From Sulfurimonas sp. HSL3-7 (lineage in GTDB: Bacteria; Campylobacterota; Campylobacteria; Campylobacterales; Sulfurimonadaceae), in the NCBI RefSeq assembly GCF_039645985.1, contig NZ_CP147919.1:434001-498000 (forward strand): a DNA stretch of 64,000 nucleotides. Direction: 5' to 3'. The position numbers and the translations under genes are program-made. Below, in pieces: positions 1-8,419 of this stretch. A model generated the notes under the pieces. That model was not told the origin of the DNA. It did not search any database and saw only the letters and a list, made by a program, of their open reading frames with translations. Each line of letters opens with the position of its first letter. Position 1 is the stretch's first letter.

Positions 1-198
1 CGTGACAGCGGAAAAGGGATAGACCCGTCAAAACTGAACCAGATCTTTGAGCGTTACAGCAGGTTTGACAAGAGTGTCGGCGGTTTTGGGATAGGACTGC
101 ATATCGTTGCGTCTATTGTAGAGGAGTATGGATTTAAGGTTGAGGTGGAGTCGGGCCCCCAAAAGGGGACCGGCATCACTGTTTTTTGGCAGCGATAA
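1..198 (+). CDS. sensor histidine kinase, C-terminal fragment
   Basis: Only the last 65 codons lie in the window. They hold the end of a HATPase_c domain: a DSGKGI glycine-rich N/G1 box at residues 2-7, an IFERYSR segment of the ATP lid, and a GGFGIGLHIV G2 box, followed by the closing beta strands and TAA. These are the ATP-binding motifs of two-component sensor kinases, so the protein phosphorylates a response regulator encoded outside the window. Its last 23 bases overlap the convergent cytochrome c gene on the other strand. Signal and partner are unknown. Confidence 0.85.
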   Translation, partial: RDSGKGIDPSKLNQIFERYSRFDKSVGGFGIGLHIVASIVEEYGFKVEVESGPQKGTGITVFWQR

Positions 199-469
199 AG
201 GCTGCGACCGTATCGATCTGTTCGTCGCTGTAGGCGGCGATCTGACCTTTCATCAAGGCCTTCATCGCGCCGCCGTAGGTACCTGCTTTGTATCCTTTCA
301 GTGCTGCAGCGATCTCTTCTTTACTCATTTCATTGATGATTCTGCTTTTATTGAGCGCATGTTTTTCACCTGCAGCCCCGTGGCAAGAGGTACATTTTTT
401 AAACAGGGCTGCACCGTCGGCAGCACCCAAGAGTGTTGTTATGCCCATGATCAGTAGTAGTGTTCTCAT
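176..469 (-). CDS. small periplasmic cytochrome c (class I, monoheme)
   Basis: 97 residues: an N-terminal signal peptide of about 17 residues, then one heme c site CTSCH (residues 26-30), and a class I cytochrome fold ending in a helix with the pattern DEQIDTVAAFI. The length fits the cytochrome c553 group, small soluble carriers between the bc1 complex and terminal oxidases or reductases. The sixth heme ligand is probably one of the methionines near MKALMKGQ. It lies 44 bp downstream of another small exported protein on the same strand, so the two are likely co-transcribed. It converges on, and overlaps by 23 bp, a histidine kinase gene. Confidence 0.9.
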   Translation of the reverse strand: MRTLLLIMGITTLLGAADGAALFKKCTSCHGAAGEKHALNKSRIINEMSKEEIAAALKGYKAGTYGGAMKALMKGQIAAYSDEQIDTVAAFIAAKKQ

Positions 470-513
470 TGTTTGTCCTTTGTTATTTTATTGGTCGGAT
501 GGTTGACATCAAC

Positions 514-864
514 TTATCCGCAACTCGGTACGTTGCCCGAGTCACTGCCGTATTTAACGGCAAAGTCGCGAACATGCTGCAACTTTTTCCAGCTCTTTGG
601 ATTTTGCAGGAACTTTTCCGCTTTGGGGTACTTGAGCGAGTACTCTTGAATAAAGCCTTCGCCTCGGTTCTCAAAAAGCTCTTCCCACTCATCCTGGGTG
701 TGCTGACCTGCAAACTGTGTCCCGTTCATACTGAATTTGTTTTTGAGACTCTTAAGGTAATACTTTTGTCCCTTTACCGCATCGGCATGAAGTACCGAGC
801 CGAAGGCCGATGTAAGCATCAATGCGACTAAAAGTGTTTTAGCTGTCTTTTGAATTGTTTTCAT
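514..864 (-). CDS. exported cytochrome-like protein lacking a CxxCH site
   Basis: 116 residues with a signal peptide of about 28 residues ending in LHADA. The mature part begins KGQKYYLKSLKNKF, the kind of opening seen in small Campylobacterota c-type cytochromes, and ends in SDSGNVPSCG. There is no CxxCH, and the only cysteine is the second-last residue, so covalent heme attachment is not expected. RBS AAGGAG lies just upstream of the ATG. The next gene downstream is a genuine cytochrome c, so a redox or accessory role in the same pathway is an inference. I recognise a conserved Campylobacterota family but not its function. Confidence 0.7.
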   Translation of the reverse strand: MKTIQKTAKTLLVALMLTSAFGSVLHADAVKGQKYYLKSLKNKFSMNGTQFAGQHTQDEWEELFENRGEGFIQEYSLKYPKAEKFLQNPKSWKKLQHVRDFAVKYGSDSGNVPSCG

Positions 865-997
865 GATGAAACTCCTTTTTTGAACTGTCTCATTGTAAAA
901 TGTGATCGTGGAGCGATTGTGAAGGTAAAAAACGGGTTTATTTAGCGATCATAGACTTAAGTCCGGATCTTTATTTTCAATTTATGGTTACTAAGAG

Positions 998-1003
998 TAT
1001 AAT
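998..1003 (+). promoter_or_regulatory. probable pckA promoter -10 box
   Basis: TATAAT in an AT-rich setting. Transcription from about 1010 would give a leader of roughly 100 nt. The leader holds two short inverted repeats, GTTTG/CAAAC at 1040-1044 and 1058-1062, and AGTGT/ACACT at 1063-1067 and 1075-1079. Confidence 0.5.
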
Positions 1004-1113
1004 TGCGCATTCAAAATTCAATAGTGTCTGAAGAACGGTGTTTGTCTTAAGCGAAAGCAAACAGTGTGACGATTACACTAATGTAACTATTGTTCAAAGA
1101 AGGTACAAAAACG

Positions 1114-2700
1114 ATGAACCCCGCAGAGATTGAAAAGTTAGGCATCCAAAACAGTGGCAATATCTTTTACAACTTAAGCTATGACGAACTGATTGATCAC
1201 GAACTGAAAAACGGTGAGTGCGCATTGGCAGAAAATGGTGCGACCATGGTCGACACAGGTATCTTTACCGGACGCAGCCCTAAAGACAAGTTCTTTGTGG
1301 ATCAAGAGCCTTCAAACAAATATATTGCCTGGGGTGATGTCAATCAGCCTATTACAAAAGAGCATTTCGACGAGCTCTATCAAATTGCCACAGCTCAACT
1401 CTCTGACAAAGATCTATATGTGATGGACCTTTTTACCGGTTCCTCGCCTGCGAGTAAACGCAATGTACGTTTCATCTCCGAGATCGCATGGCAGGCGCAT
1501 TTTGTTAAAAACATGTTCATCCGTCCGACCGAGAGCGAACTTAACGGGTTCAAGCCGGACTTCACGGTACTGAATGCCTGTAAAGCGACCAATGCACGTT
1601 ACAAAGAGATGGGACTCAATTCCGATGTCTTTGTCCTTTTCAATATCGAAGAGAATGTAGCGATCATCGGCGGTACCTGGTACGGCGGCGAGATGAAAAA
1701 GGGTATCTTCTCGATGATGAACTACTGGCTGCCGCTCGAGGGGAAGATGGCGATGCACTGTTCTGCCAATGTCGGCAAAAACGGTGACACGGCTCTTTTC
1801 TTCGGTCTGAGTGGTACAGGAAAGACAACACTCTCTACCGATCCGAACCGCGCGCTTATCGGTGATGATGAGCATGGATGGGACGACGAAGGTGTGTTCA
1901 ACTTCGAGGGCGGCTGTTATGCCAAGGTGATCAACCTCGATCCTAAAAGCGAACCTGAGATTCATGCGGCTATCCGCAAAAATGCGCTATTGGAAAATGT
2001 TGTCTATGACGAGGACGGCCTGGTTGACTACGATGACGGTTCCAAAACAGAAAATACCCGTGTCTCTTATCCGATCGAACATATCGAGAACCACCAAGAG
2101 GGGCTGATGGCGGGTCACCCTGAAAAGATCATCTTCCTGACGGCGGATGCCTTCGGTGTTCTCCCTCCGGTTTCTAAACTCTCAAAAGAGCAGGCAATGT
2201 ACTACTTCCTGAGCGGGTACACGGCAAAAGTCGCCGGGACAGAACGCGGCATTACCGAGCCGGTCGCAACATTCTCTGCCTGTTTCGGTGAGGCGTTCCT
2301 GCCGCTTCATCCGACAGTCTATGCAAAACTTCTCGGTGAGAAGATCGACAAGCACAACGTCGAGGTCTACCTGGTCAATACAGGCTGGAGCGGCGGTGCA
2401 TACGGTGTCGGCAAGCGCATGAGCATCAAAGATACACGCGCCTGTATCAATGCTATCCTTGACGGCAGCATTAACAACTCCGAATTCGATACGACAAAGA
2501 CCTTCCGCCTCCAAGTACCGAAAACACTGGGTGACATCAATCCAAACGTACTGAATCCTCGCAATGCATGGGCAGATAAAGATGCCTTCGATACTCAGCG
2601 TGACAAACTTGCGGAGATGTTTATTAACAACTTTACAAAATATATGACGGAAGACAGTGAATTCGATTATTCACAAGCAGGTCCGAAAGTCGGCTCTTAA
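1114..2700 (+). CDS. pckA: phosphoenolpyruvate carboxykinase (ATP)
   Basis: Converts oxaloacetate and ATP to phosphoenolpyruvate, CO2 and ADP, the entry step of gluconeogenesis. The protein has the PEPCK P-loop [11 protein letters not shown], the family signature around [12 protein letters not shown], the Asp-rich metal site GDDEHGW, and the RSPKDKF substrate-binding arginine. The reading frame is open back to a TTG at 1090, but the ATG at 1114 is better placed: AGAAGG lies about 10 nt upstream of it. That start gives 528 residues, close to the usual 520-540. The gene is flanked by a ~250 bp leader region and, from the base after its stop codon, by a dispersed stem-loop repeat. Confidence 0.96.
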   Translation: MNPAEIEKLGIQNSGNIFYNLSYDELIDHELKNGECALAENGATMVDTGIFTGRSPKDKFFVDQEPSNKYIAWGDVNQPITKEHFDELYQIATAQLSDKDLYVMDLFTGSSPASKRNVRFISEIAWQAHFVKNMFIRPTESELNGFKPDFTVLNACKATNARYKEMGLNSDVFVLFNIEENVAIIGGTWYGGEMKKGIFSMMNYWLPLEGKMAMHCSANVGKNGDTALFFGLSGTGKTTLSTDPNRALIGDDEHGWDDEGVFNFEGGCYAKVINLDPKSEPEIHAAIRKNALLENVVYDEDGLVDYDDGSKTENTRVSYPIEHIENHQEGLMAGHPEKIIFLTADAFGVLPPVSKLSKEQAMYYFLSGYTAKVAGTERGITEPVATFSACFGEAFLPLHPTVYAKLLGEKIDKHNVEVYLVNTGWSGGAYGVGKRMSIKDTRACINAILDGSINNSEFDTTKTFRLQVPKTLGDINPNVLNPRNAWADKDAFDTQRDKLAEMFINNFTKYMTEDSEFDYSQAGPKVGS

Positions 2701-2845
2701 AAAGTTCCAGCTTCGGCACACCTTGCACAAAAGTTTAGCTCTCGGCGCACAGCAGTGCGCAGTCGGCTAAACGTTTTGCACAATCTGCACCAAATCTGAA
2801 ACTTTTACAAGCTCAGTTTTTTTGAAGATGAGCTTCGCCATCTTT
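2701..2845. repeat. dispersed stem-loop element, copy R1
   Basis: Starts at the base after the pckA stop. The ends are roughly inverted (AAAGTTCCAG at the left, CTGAAACTTTT near the right). The centre is a perfect stem GCGCAC-agca-GTGCGC (2745-2750 and 2755-2760), enclosed by GTTTAGC/GCTAAAC (2733-2739 and 2766-2772). A second hairpin, AGATG/CATCT (2826-2830 and 2839-2843), is followed by TTTCTT. Compared with copies R2-R4 it lacks about 20 bp around the GGGTCTGCCCCTTCGGGT block. May act as a terminator or be a non-autonomous mobile element. Confidence 0.8.
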
Positions 2846-2908
2846 CTTAACACTTAACACTTAACACTTAACACTTAACACTTAACACTTAACACTTAAC
2901 ACTTAACA
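2846..2908. repeat. heptanucleotide tandem array, 9 x CTTAACA
   Basis: Nine exact 7-bp units with no interruption, directly joined to the right end of stem-loop copy R1 and about 30 bp before the dedA -10 box. A related but different array follows copy R2 at the same relative place. Confidence 0.95.
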
Positions 2909-2937
2909 CGAATCATCTTCGCAAACCGATAATTAGC

Positions 2938-2943
2938 TATAAT
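2938..2943 (+). promoter_or_regulatory. probable -10 box for the DedA gene
   Basis: TATAAT preceded by GC, with predicted start near 2950, about 20 nt before the ATG at 2970. The heptamer array ends 29 bp upstream, so its copy number would alter the -35 surroundings. Confidence 0.5.
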
Positions 2944-2969
2944 CATGCAACTGAATTTTTTGGATTATT

Positions 2970-3530
2970 ATGGAAGATATGCTCTCTAACCTCGTGACCT
3001 ATGGTTATATAGGTCTGTTTTTATACTCTTTGGGCGGTGGTTTTATAGCCCTTATGGCGGCAGCCGTTCTGGCTTCACAGGGGAAAATGGATCTCAGCCT
3101 GGCGATGGGCATTGCCTTTGTCGCCAATTTTATCGGTGATACGCTGCTTTTCTATATGGCGCGTTATCACAAAAACGAGATGATGAACTATCTGCGCAGG
3201 CATCGCCGTAAACTGGCACTTTCGCATCTTTTGATGAAAAAGCACGGTAGATGGGTCATCTATATGCAGAAGTTTGTTTATGGTATCAAGACCTTGATCC
3301 CGCTGGCTATCGGGATTACGAAGTATCCATTTGGCAGGTTTACGATACATAACTTTTTTGCGACGATCATATGGACTCTGGTTGTCGGTTTTGGAAGTTA
3401 TTTAGCCGGAAATGTGTTGATGAGCGGCTATGAAGCGGTTGCGGATAAACCGTATCTTGCACCGATCATCATTGTCATTTTGGGCGGAAGTATCTGGTTC
3501 TATATGTCGTGGGCGACGAAAAAACGATAA
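2970..3530 (+). CDS. DedA family integral membrane protein
   Basis: 186 residues, largely hydrophobic, with five or six predicted membrane segments. It opens with a YGYIGLFLYSLGGGFI re-entrant-type segment and has the central GDTLLFYMARY and KFVYGIKTLIPLAIG stretches, which match the DedA/SNARE-associated (VTT) fold. Family members move undecaprenyl phosphate or other lipids across the inner membrane and support proton-motive force. The acidic residue expected in the first conserved loop is replaced here by the GGGF region, so substrate assignment is open. It has its own promoter and is followed at once by stem-loop copy R2. Confidence 0.8.
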   Translation: MEDMLSNLVTYGYIGLFLYSLGGGFIALMAAAVLASQGKMDLSLAMGIAFVANFIGDTLLFYMARYHKNEMMNYLRRHRRKLALSHLLMKKHGRWVIYMQKFVYGIKTLIPLAIGITKYPFGRFTIHNFFATIIWTLVVGFGSYLAGNVLMSGYEAVADKPYLAPIIIVILGGSIWFYMSWATKKR

Positions 3531-3692
3531 AAATTCTAGCTGGGTCTGCCCCTTCGGGTATCGGCACATCTTGCACCGGAGTTTACCGCTCGACGTACCG
3601 ATGTACGTCTTCGGGTTCACTTCGTCACAATCTGCACCCAATCTGAAACTTTTATTAGTTCAGACTTTTGAAAGATGCGCTGCGCTATCTTT
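3531..3692. repeat. dispersed stem-loop element, copy R2
   Basis: Begins at the base after the DedA stop. It has the GGGTCTGCCCCTTCGGGTATCGG left block, a perfect central stem GACGTAC-cgat-GTACGTC (3592-3598 and 3603-3609), the right block CACAATCTGCACCCAATCTG, and a terminal hairpin AAAGAT/ATCTTT (3671-3676 and 3687-3692). The central stem differs in sequence from R1, R3 and R4 yet stays fully paired. Confidence 0.8.
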
Positions 3693-3761
3693 CTTTACGC
3701 TTTACGCTTTACGCTTTACGCTTTACGCTTTACGCTTTACGCTTTACGCTTTACGCTTTAC
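3693..3761. repeat. heptanucleotide tandem array, 9 x CTTTACG plus 6 bp
   Basis: Nine exact units from 3693 to 3755 and a partial tenth (CTTTAC), joined to the right end of copy R2. Unit sequence differs from the array after R1 (CTTAACA) but the period, copy number and position relative to the hairpin are the same. It lies in the gap between two convergent genes. Confidence 0.95.
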
Positions 3762-3789
3762 TTAATTCATGTTCGCCCCAAAACAGGGG

Positions 3790-4593
3790 CTATTTTTTGG
3801 CGGCTTCGAGCATGATGGCTTTGAGCTCTCCTATCTCCACCCTTAGCCTTTGTATCTCTGTCTTGGTGTGATCTTCGGTTGTCTGAACCTCGTTGATGAT
3901 GTGCGCCTCCTCCTCAGCATTGATGATGCTCATCGCATCGACGACGATTGCGACGATCAGGTTGACCATGATGAAGGTCACGACGAAGATGAAGGGGATA
4001 AAAAAGGCCCAGGCACCGGGGTATGTCTCCATGACGGGTCTGACGATCCCCATCGACCAGGACTCCAGCGTCATGATCTGGAAAAGCGTGTAGAAGGATT
4101 CGCCCAGCGTACCGAACCACTGAGGGAATGTCTCCCCGTAGAGCTTGGTCACCATGATTGCAAAGATGTAGAAAAAGAGCATCATCAGCCCGGCAATCGA
4201 GACCATGCCGGGTATGACACTCAGCAGCGCCATAACAATCTTTCTCATCTGAGGTACGACGGTGATCAGCCTGAAGAGACGCAGCACCCTCAGTACCCTG
4301 AGTATCTCGAACCCGGCCGAAACGGGAACAAGCGAAATCGCGACGACAAAAAAGTCAAAGAGACTCCACGGGTCCTTGAAAAAATCGACCCGGTAGACAT
4401 AGATCCTCAAGAGGATCTCAAGGGTGAAAACGGTGATGACGGCGATATCGAAAAAATGCAGAAAAGCGCCGTAACCGCTGACGATCACCTTGGAGGTCTC
4501 TAACCCCATCGTGATGCCGTTGATGATGATCAGCGCGATGATAAAGTTTTTGAAACCTGAGCTGTCGACAAACTGCTTGAGTGTTGAATACAC
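3790..4593 (-). CDS. bacterial voltage-gated sodium channel (NavAb-like)
   Basis: 267 residues forming one six-helix subunit of a homotetrameric inner-membrane channel. Residues 1-120 are the voltage sensor; S4 has four evenly spaced arginines in [11 protein letters not shown] (99-109). The pore filter is TLESWSM at 175-181, the BacNav signature, with the selectivity glutamate at 177. S6 (about 195-220) is followed by an acidic neck and a heptad-like helix (about 235-263) that should form the four-helix coiled coil. Similarity to the Arcobacter NavAb channel is evident along the whole chain. In swimming bacteria such channels are tied to sodium entry, pH and motility. It is monocistronic and faces the DedA gene. 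Confidence 0.95.
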   Translation of the reverse strand: MYSTLKQFVDSSGFKNFIIALIIINGITMGLETSKVIVSGYGAFLHFFDIAVITVFTLEILLRIYVYRVDFFKDPWSLFDFFVVAISLVPVSAGFEILRVLRVLRLFRLITVVPQMRKIVMALLSVIPGMVSIAGLMMLFFYIFAIMVTKLYGETFPQWFGTLGESFYTLFQIMTLESWSMGIVRPVMETYPGAWAFFIPFIFVVTFIMVNLIVAIVVDAMSIINAEEEAHIINEVQTTEDHTKTEIQRLRVEIGELKAIMLEAAKK

Positions 4594-4731
4594 GGTTATC
4601 CCTTTGCAGAAAATATTTAACGGAATTTTATCGTGCGAAGATTAACGGGCAGGCATTCCTGCTAGCGTTGCAGAGAGGTCGGATGGGGCAGGCCGTGGCG
4701 CCGCGGATTATCGCTTCAGCGTGACAGTATG

Positions 4732-6705
4732 CTACAGCTTCTTGATCTTCATGATCTCGTCGCGCAGTCTTGCAGCCTCTTCAAACTCCAGGTTTTTGGC
4801 CGCCTCTTTCATCTTACGGTTTAGCTCGTCGAGCAGTTTCTTACGTTCGGCCTTAGGCATCTTGTCTGCCTTTTTGCTTTTTGCATAGAGTTCGCCTGCG
4901 TCGTCGACTTTAAGGTTGGTATCGAGAAGACGTTTGACCGTTTTCGGGGTGATACCGTGCTTTTTGTTGTAGTTTATCTGCACCTCACGGCGTGCATTTG
5001 TTTTGTCGATGGCGCGCTGCATAGAGCCTGTCATCTTTTTGGCGTATAAGATGACACGTCCGTTTGCATTACGTGCACCGCGTCCTATGGTCTGTGTCAA
5101 GGCTGTTTCAGAGCGTAAAAAGCCCTCTTTGTCGGCATCGAGAATGGCGACCAGGCTCACTTCCGGCAGGTCAAGCCCTTCGCGCAGCAGGTTGATCCCG
5201 ACCAGAACATCGTATTCGCCCGCCCGCAGGCCGCGGATGAGCTGGTTACGCTCAATGACATCGATGTCAGAGTGGAGGTATTGGATCCTGATGCCAAGAT
5301 CGGCCATATACTTGGTCAGCCCCTCCGCCATCTTCTTGGTGAGCACGGTGACAAGCACCCTGTCTCCTTTGGCAACGGTCTTTTTGATCTCGTCATGCAG
5401 ATCTTCGACCTGGTTATCGGAGTCCTTTATGGTAATAACCGGGTCGAGCAGCCCGGTCGGACGGATGATCTGGTGGGCCAGTGTGGCTGAGATCTCCAGC
5501 TCATACTCCGCAGGGGTGGCAGAGACGAAGAGGTAGTGGGGCGCTTTGTTGATGAACTCGTCGAGTTTGAGCGGACGGTTGTCAAGCGCGCTCGGCAGGC
5601 GGAAACCGTAATCGACCAGGACCTCTTTACGGCTGCGGTCACCGGCATACATGCCGCGGAACTGCGGCAGGGAGACGTGTGATTCATCGACGATGATCAG
5701 GTACTCGTCATGGTGAAGGGCAAAGTAATCGAGCAGGGTGTAGGGCGCTTCGCCAGGCTTTTTGCCGGTAAAAAGCCGGGAATAGTTCTCGATTCCCTTG
5801 CACATACCGGTCGTCTCGAGCATCTCCAGATCAAACTCGGTGCGCTGTTTAAGCCGCTGTGCCTCGACAAGTTTGTTCTCTTTGAGGAGGTAGTCGAGTC
5901 TGTCGTCAAGCTCCTCTTCGATACGTTTTACAGCGACGGAGAGCTTCTCCTGGCCGACAGTAAATTGGCTGGTGGCGTAGATGGTGAAGCGCTTATGCTC
6001 TTCAAGGCGTTTGTTCGAAATGACTTCAAAGGTGTAGATGGCCTCCACTTCATCGCCGAAGAACTCGATGCGGACGGCCTCATCCTGCATGTAGGGCGGA
6101 AAGATGTCGATCACATCGCCGCTGACGCGGATGTGTCCGCTGTCGAAATAGGTGTCGTTGCGGGCGTAGCCCATGTCGATGAGACGCAGCAGCAGCTTCT
6201 TCTGCGAGATCTCATCGCCCACTTCAATGCTCTGCACCATCTTCTCATACTCTTCCGGGTCTCCAAGACCGTAGTTGGCCGAGACGGAGGCGATGACGAT
6301 GACATCATCATAAGAGAGCAGGTTGGCCGTAGCGGAGAGGCGGAGCCGCTCCAGCTCCTCGTTGATGGCACTGTCCTTTTCGATGAAAAGGTCCTGGCGG
6401 GGTATGTAGGCCTCGGGCTGGTAGTAGTCGTAGTAGGAGATAAAGTACTCGACATGGTTGTTCGGAAAGAAGGATTTGAACTCACTGTAGAGCTGTGCAG
6501 CAAGGGTCTTGTTGTGAGTCATGATGATAGTCGGCATCTTCACCTTCTCGATCACCTTCGCCATCGTGTAGGTCTTGCCGCTTCCGGTCACCCCTTCGAG
6601 GGTCTGGTAACGGTTCCCTTTTGTAATGCTCTCTGAAAGTGCCGCTATCGCTTTCGGTTGATCGCCTGTCGGTTCAAACTCGGTCTTTACACTGAAGTCA
6701 GCCAA
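4732..6705 (-). CDS. uvrB: excinuclease ABC subunit B
   Basis: 657 residues. UvrB receives damaged DNA from UvrA, verifies the lesion with its beta-hairpin and recruits UvrC for incision. Visible are Walker [11 protein letters not shown] (about 38-47), the beta-hairpin [12 protein letters not shown], the DESH helicase box, helicase motif VI region QTIGRGARN, and a C-terminal UVR motif in the last 35 residues that binds UvrC. The start is TTG at 6705 (TTG GCT GAC TTC), with AAAAGG upstream; no better ATG is available in frame. It is transcribed divergently from the next two small genes. Confidence 0.97.
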   Translation of the reverse strand: MADFSVKTEFEPTGDQPKAIAALSESITKGNRYQTLEGVTGSGKTYTMAKVIEKVKMPTIIMTHNKTLAAQLYSEFKSFFPNNHVEYFISYYDYYQPEAYIPRQDLFIEKDSAINEELERLRLSATANLLSYDDVIVIASVSANYGLGDPEEYEKMVQSIEVGDEISQKKLLLRLIDMGYARNDTYFDSGHIRVSGDVIDIFPPYMQDEAVRIEFFGDEVEAIYTFEVISNKRLEEHKRFTIYATSQFTVGQEKLSVAVKRIEEELDDRLDYLLKENKLVEAQRLKQRTEFDLEMLETTGMCKGIENYSRLFTGKKPGEAPYTLLDYFALHHDEYLIIVDESHVSLPQFRGMYAGDRSRKEVLVDYGFRLPSALDNRPLKLDEFINKAPHYLFVSATPAEYELEISATLAHQIIRPTGLLDPVITIKDSDNQVEDLHDEIKKTVAKGDRVLVTVLTKKMAEGLTKYMADLGIRIQYLHSDIDVIERNQLIRGLRAGEYDVLVGINLLREGLDLPEVSLVAILDADKEGFLRSETALTQTIGRGARNANGRVILYAKKMTGSMQRAIDKTNARREVQINYNKKHGITPKTVKRLLDTNLKVDDAGELYAKSKKADKMPKAERKKLLDELNRKMKEAAKNLEFEEAARLRDEIMKIKKL

Positions 6706-6832
6706 TTTTTGCCTTTTGTATGGTGTCTAAATAAATTGATACTATTAAATATCATTTTACTTTTTCCCACACGGTTTTATTCTCTTTTATGATAAAATTA
6801 TAGCTAAACGAAACCAACAGCAATGAGAATAG

Positions 6833-7060
6833 ATGCAAGAGTCAACCACCCTTCAGAAACTTAGCCAAAAAGTCAGCGAGATGCTGAGAACGTACGATGA
6901 ACTGCGTATGAAAAATGCGCAGCTGCAGGAGCAGATCGACCTATTGAAATCTGAAAATGCATCAAAAGAGGCCGTTTTGTCACGCATGCAGGACGAACTG
7001 ACAGAAAAAGACCGCGAGATCGAAGAGATCGTCAATAAGATCGAAAGCATCCTGGGCTGA
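6833..7060 (+). CDS. small coiled-coil protein
   Basis: 75 residues, nearly all in one heptad-patterned amphipathic helix (about residues 5-70) rich in Glu, Lys, Gln and Leu. There is no signal peptide or membrane segment. The size and shape recall cell-division factors of the ZapB type, but coiled coils converge easily and no family signature is visible. It is followed after 36 bp by another small conserved gene on the same strand, so the two probably form an operon. An extended -10 (TGATAAAAT, about 6789-6797) lies upstream in the gap shared with uvrB. Confidence 0.7.
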   Translation: MQESTTLQKLSQKVSEMLRTYDELRMKNAQLQEQIDLLKSENASKEAVLSRMQDELTEKDREIEEIVNKIESILG

Positions 7061-7096
7061 ACAGAAGATGATACAAGTTTGGATGGGAGAAGTTAG

Positions 7097-7315
7097 ATGA
7101 GCAAGAAAGTGTCTCTCACCATCAACGGCAGCCGTTTTGACATCGAGCTGGAAGAGGGATTTGCCCGCTATCTGACAGCACAGATGAAAAAAGATTTCAA
7201 TATCGAAGGCAACAACGACGCTAAAACCCTTCTTCATGCCTATGTGCGAAAAAATGCGGAGCTTTTCAGGCAGGACGAAGAGATGAAAGCGCTTGTTGAA
7301 AAGTTGGAAAGATAA
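7097..7315 (+). CDS. conserved small protein, possibly ZapA-like
   Basis: 72 residues starting MSKKVSLTINGSRFDIEL, a short beta-strand pair followed by a long charged helix. This arrangement (N-terminal beta element with xVxxTIxGxxF pattern, then a helix) is like ZapA-type division proteins, though the chain is shorter than usual. ATG is preceded by GGGAG. It sits directly downstream of the coiled-coil gene at 6833, which would fit a ZapA/ZapB-like pair. That pairing is an inference from shape and adjacency. Confidence 0.65.
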   Translation: MSKKVSLTINGSRFDIELEEGFARYLTAQMKKDFNIEGNNDAKTLLHAYVRKNAELFRQDEEMKALVEKLER

Positions 7316-7387
7316 GGTCTTATGCGCCTCTCCGCGTCAGCAAGACGATAAAGCAAATGGCAGTTTGAAAATTAAAAAAGAGAGAAA

Positions 7388-7525
7388 ATGAAAGCAACAG
7401 ATCCGACACAAATGACTGAAAGTATGGTAGGAGGTGCCGATCTTACGATCTGGCTGATCATGTTCGGGGCGCTTGTTGTTGTAGCCCTTGTATTGGCGTA
7501 CATGAGCCGCGGTATGGAGCGTTAG
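7388..7525 (+). CDS. single-span membrane miniprotein (45 aa)
   Basis: Short ORF with a purine-rich RBS (AAAGAGAGAAA) directly before ATG. A polar N-terminus of about 18 residues is followed by one strongly hydrophobic helix (residues 20-38, IWLIMFGALVVVALVLAYM) and a short positive tail SRGMER, predicting N-out/C-in orientation. Codon use looks like coding sequence. It lies between a small-gene pair and a pilin gene; no function is recognised. Confidence 0.6.
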   Translation: MKATDPTQMTESMVGGADLTIWLIMFGALVVVALVLAYMSRGMER

Positions 7526-7673
7526 TTTTAGCAGGGAGTCCAATGGGATGCTGGAACATAATTGTACAAGATAGGTGTAAAACCTGACTTCTAAGCTGAA
7601 CATAAGAAAATTTGATCCATAATAATGGCCAGGTTACAAGAGTAGCCAAATATTTTGATTTAAGGAGTTCTTT

Positions 7674-8060
7674 ATGAAAAGAGCTGGTTTTACAATGATC
7701 GAATTGATCTTCGTTATCGTTATTTTGGGTATTTTGGCAGCCGTTGCTATTCCAAAACTTGCAGCGACTCGTGATGATGCCAAAACATCAGGTGCACTAA
7801 CAGACTTGTCAACATGTATTGCAGATGCAGGTAGTGCATTTACAGCAACAGGAACAACAGACCTGACTTCAGCAGCTTGTGTAAATGCAAACGCTGGTTG
7901 TTTTGTAATTTCTGCAGCAGACCCAGCAAGTGGTGATCTTAGTGTTGCAGGTGGCGGTCCAGATGCAGCTTTAGCATATTGTGTAGATGCGAATACAAAA
8001 GCAACTGCAAAAGGTCTAATTAAAACACATAGTTTCGGTGGATCGAACGTAATATACTAA
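7674..8060 (+). CDS. type IV pilin-like / pseudopilin protein (first of three)
   Basis: 128 residues. The class III leader is MKRAG followed by FTMIELIFVIVILGILAAVA, so prepilin peptidase would cut after Gly5 and leave Phe1 and Glu5 of the mature chain. The hydrophobic alpha1-N helix is followed by the shared motif AATRDDAK also found in the paralogue at 10906, and a small Ala/Thr-rich head with four cysteines that could form two disulfides. Preceded by RBS TAAGGAG and followed by a strong intrinsic terminator, so it is monocistronic and likely well expressed. It probably assembles into a type IV-like pilus or competence pseudopilus, but no assembly ATPase is in the window. Confidence 0.9.
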   Translation: MKRAGFTMIELIFVIVILGILAAVAIPKLAATRDDAKTSGALTDLSTCIADAGSAFTATGTTDLTSAACVNANAGCFVISAADPASGDLSVAGGGPDAALAYCVDANTKATAKGLIKTHSFGGSNVIY

Positions 8061-8070
8061 TATGTATAGA

Positions 8071-8099
8071 AGGATGAGAGTTTTCTCATCCTGTTTTTT
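8071..8099 (+). terminator. intrinsic terminator after the first pilin gene
   Basis: Perfect 9-bp stem AGGATGAGA/TCTCATCCT with a GTTT loop, then G and six T residues. Starts 11 bp after the stop codon. Confidence 0.9.
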
Positions 8100-8388
8100 G
8101 ACATTGCAATGATGATTGTTTTTTAGAAGCGTTCTGTTTATAACGCCTGTCACATTGATACTTTCTATTACTGTACGGTTTTGCCGTTACTGCTAAAACT
8201 CCTCTTGATCTTTTTTATGACAGCTGTAAATTGTCTGTTTCCCTCTGGCAGCTAACTGTTTCTTATGTTTTTATGCAAAACAGACGTTTCTTCTTTAATG
8301 CGTGAATCAGCGTATCGTGTTTGAAGAGCTGACAATCGATTTTTAGCATATGCGATTGAGATAAGCAACATAAACTTTGATTGTGTGA
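8100..8388. other. AT-rich intergenic region between pilin genes
   Basis: The gap from 8061 to 8419 is the only stretch above 300 bp without a gene. Apart from the terminator at its left end and the promoter at its right end it shows no convincing ORF. It has scattered short pyrimidine runs but no clear repeat or structured RNA by eye. Confidence 0.5.
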
Positions 8389-8394
8389 TATAAT
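8389..8394 (+). promoter_or_regulatory. extended -10 box for the second pilin gene
   Basis: TGATATAAT (TGn plus TATAAT), with predicted start near 8401 and RBS AAGGTGG before the ATG at 8420. Confidence 0.6.
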
Positions 8395-8419
8395 AATTTT
8401 ATATAAATAAGGTGGAATT

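Noticed and set aside
1090-1113. TTG start for pckA at 1090
   Set aside because: The AGAAGG ribosome binding site lies inside this extension and is correctly spaced for the ATG at 1114.
2846-3761. CRISPR array
   Set aside because: The repeats are contiguous 7-bp units with no spacers, and no cas genes are nearby.
3430-3765. Open frames through the CTTTACG array encoding repeated Leu/Arg/Tyr/Ala/Phe units
   Set aside because: The frames exist only because the 7-bp array has no stop codon in any forward frame; there is no RBS, and upstream parts overlap the dedA gene and the stem-loop element.
3850-4503. 217-codon acidic/His-rich ORF opposite the sodium channel
   Set aside because: It is the reverse complement of hydrophobic helix codons; no RBS or family pattern.
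5710-6636. 308-codon ORF antisense to uvrB
   Set aside because: uvrB is unmistakable in this stretch; the antisense frame shows no domain or plausible start signal and arises from codon bias.
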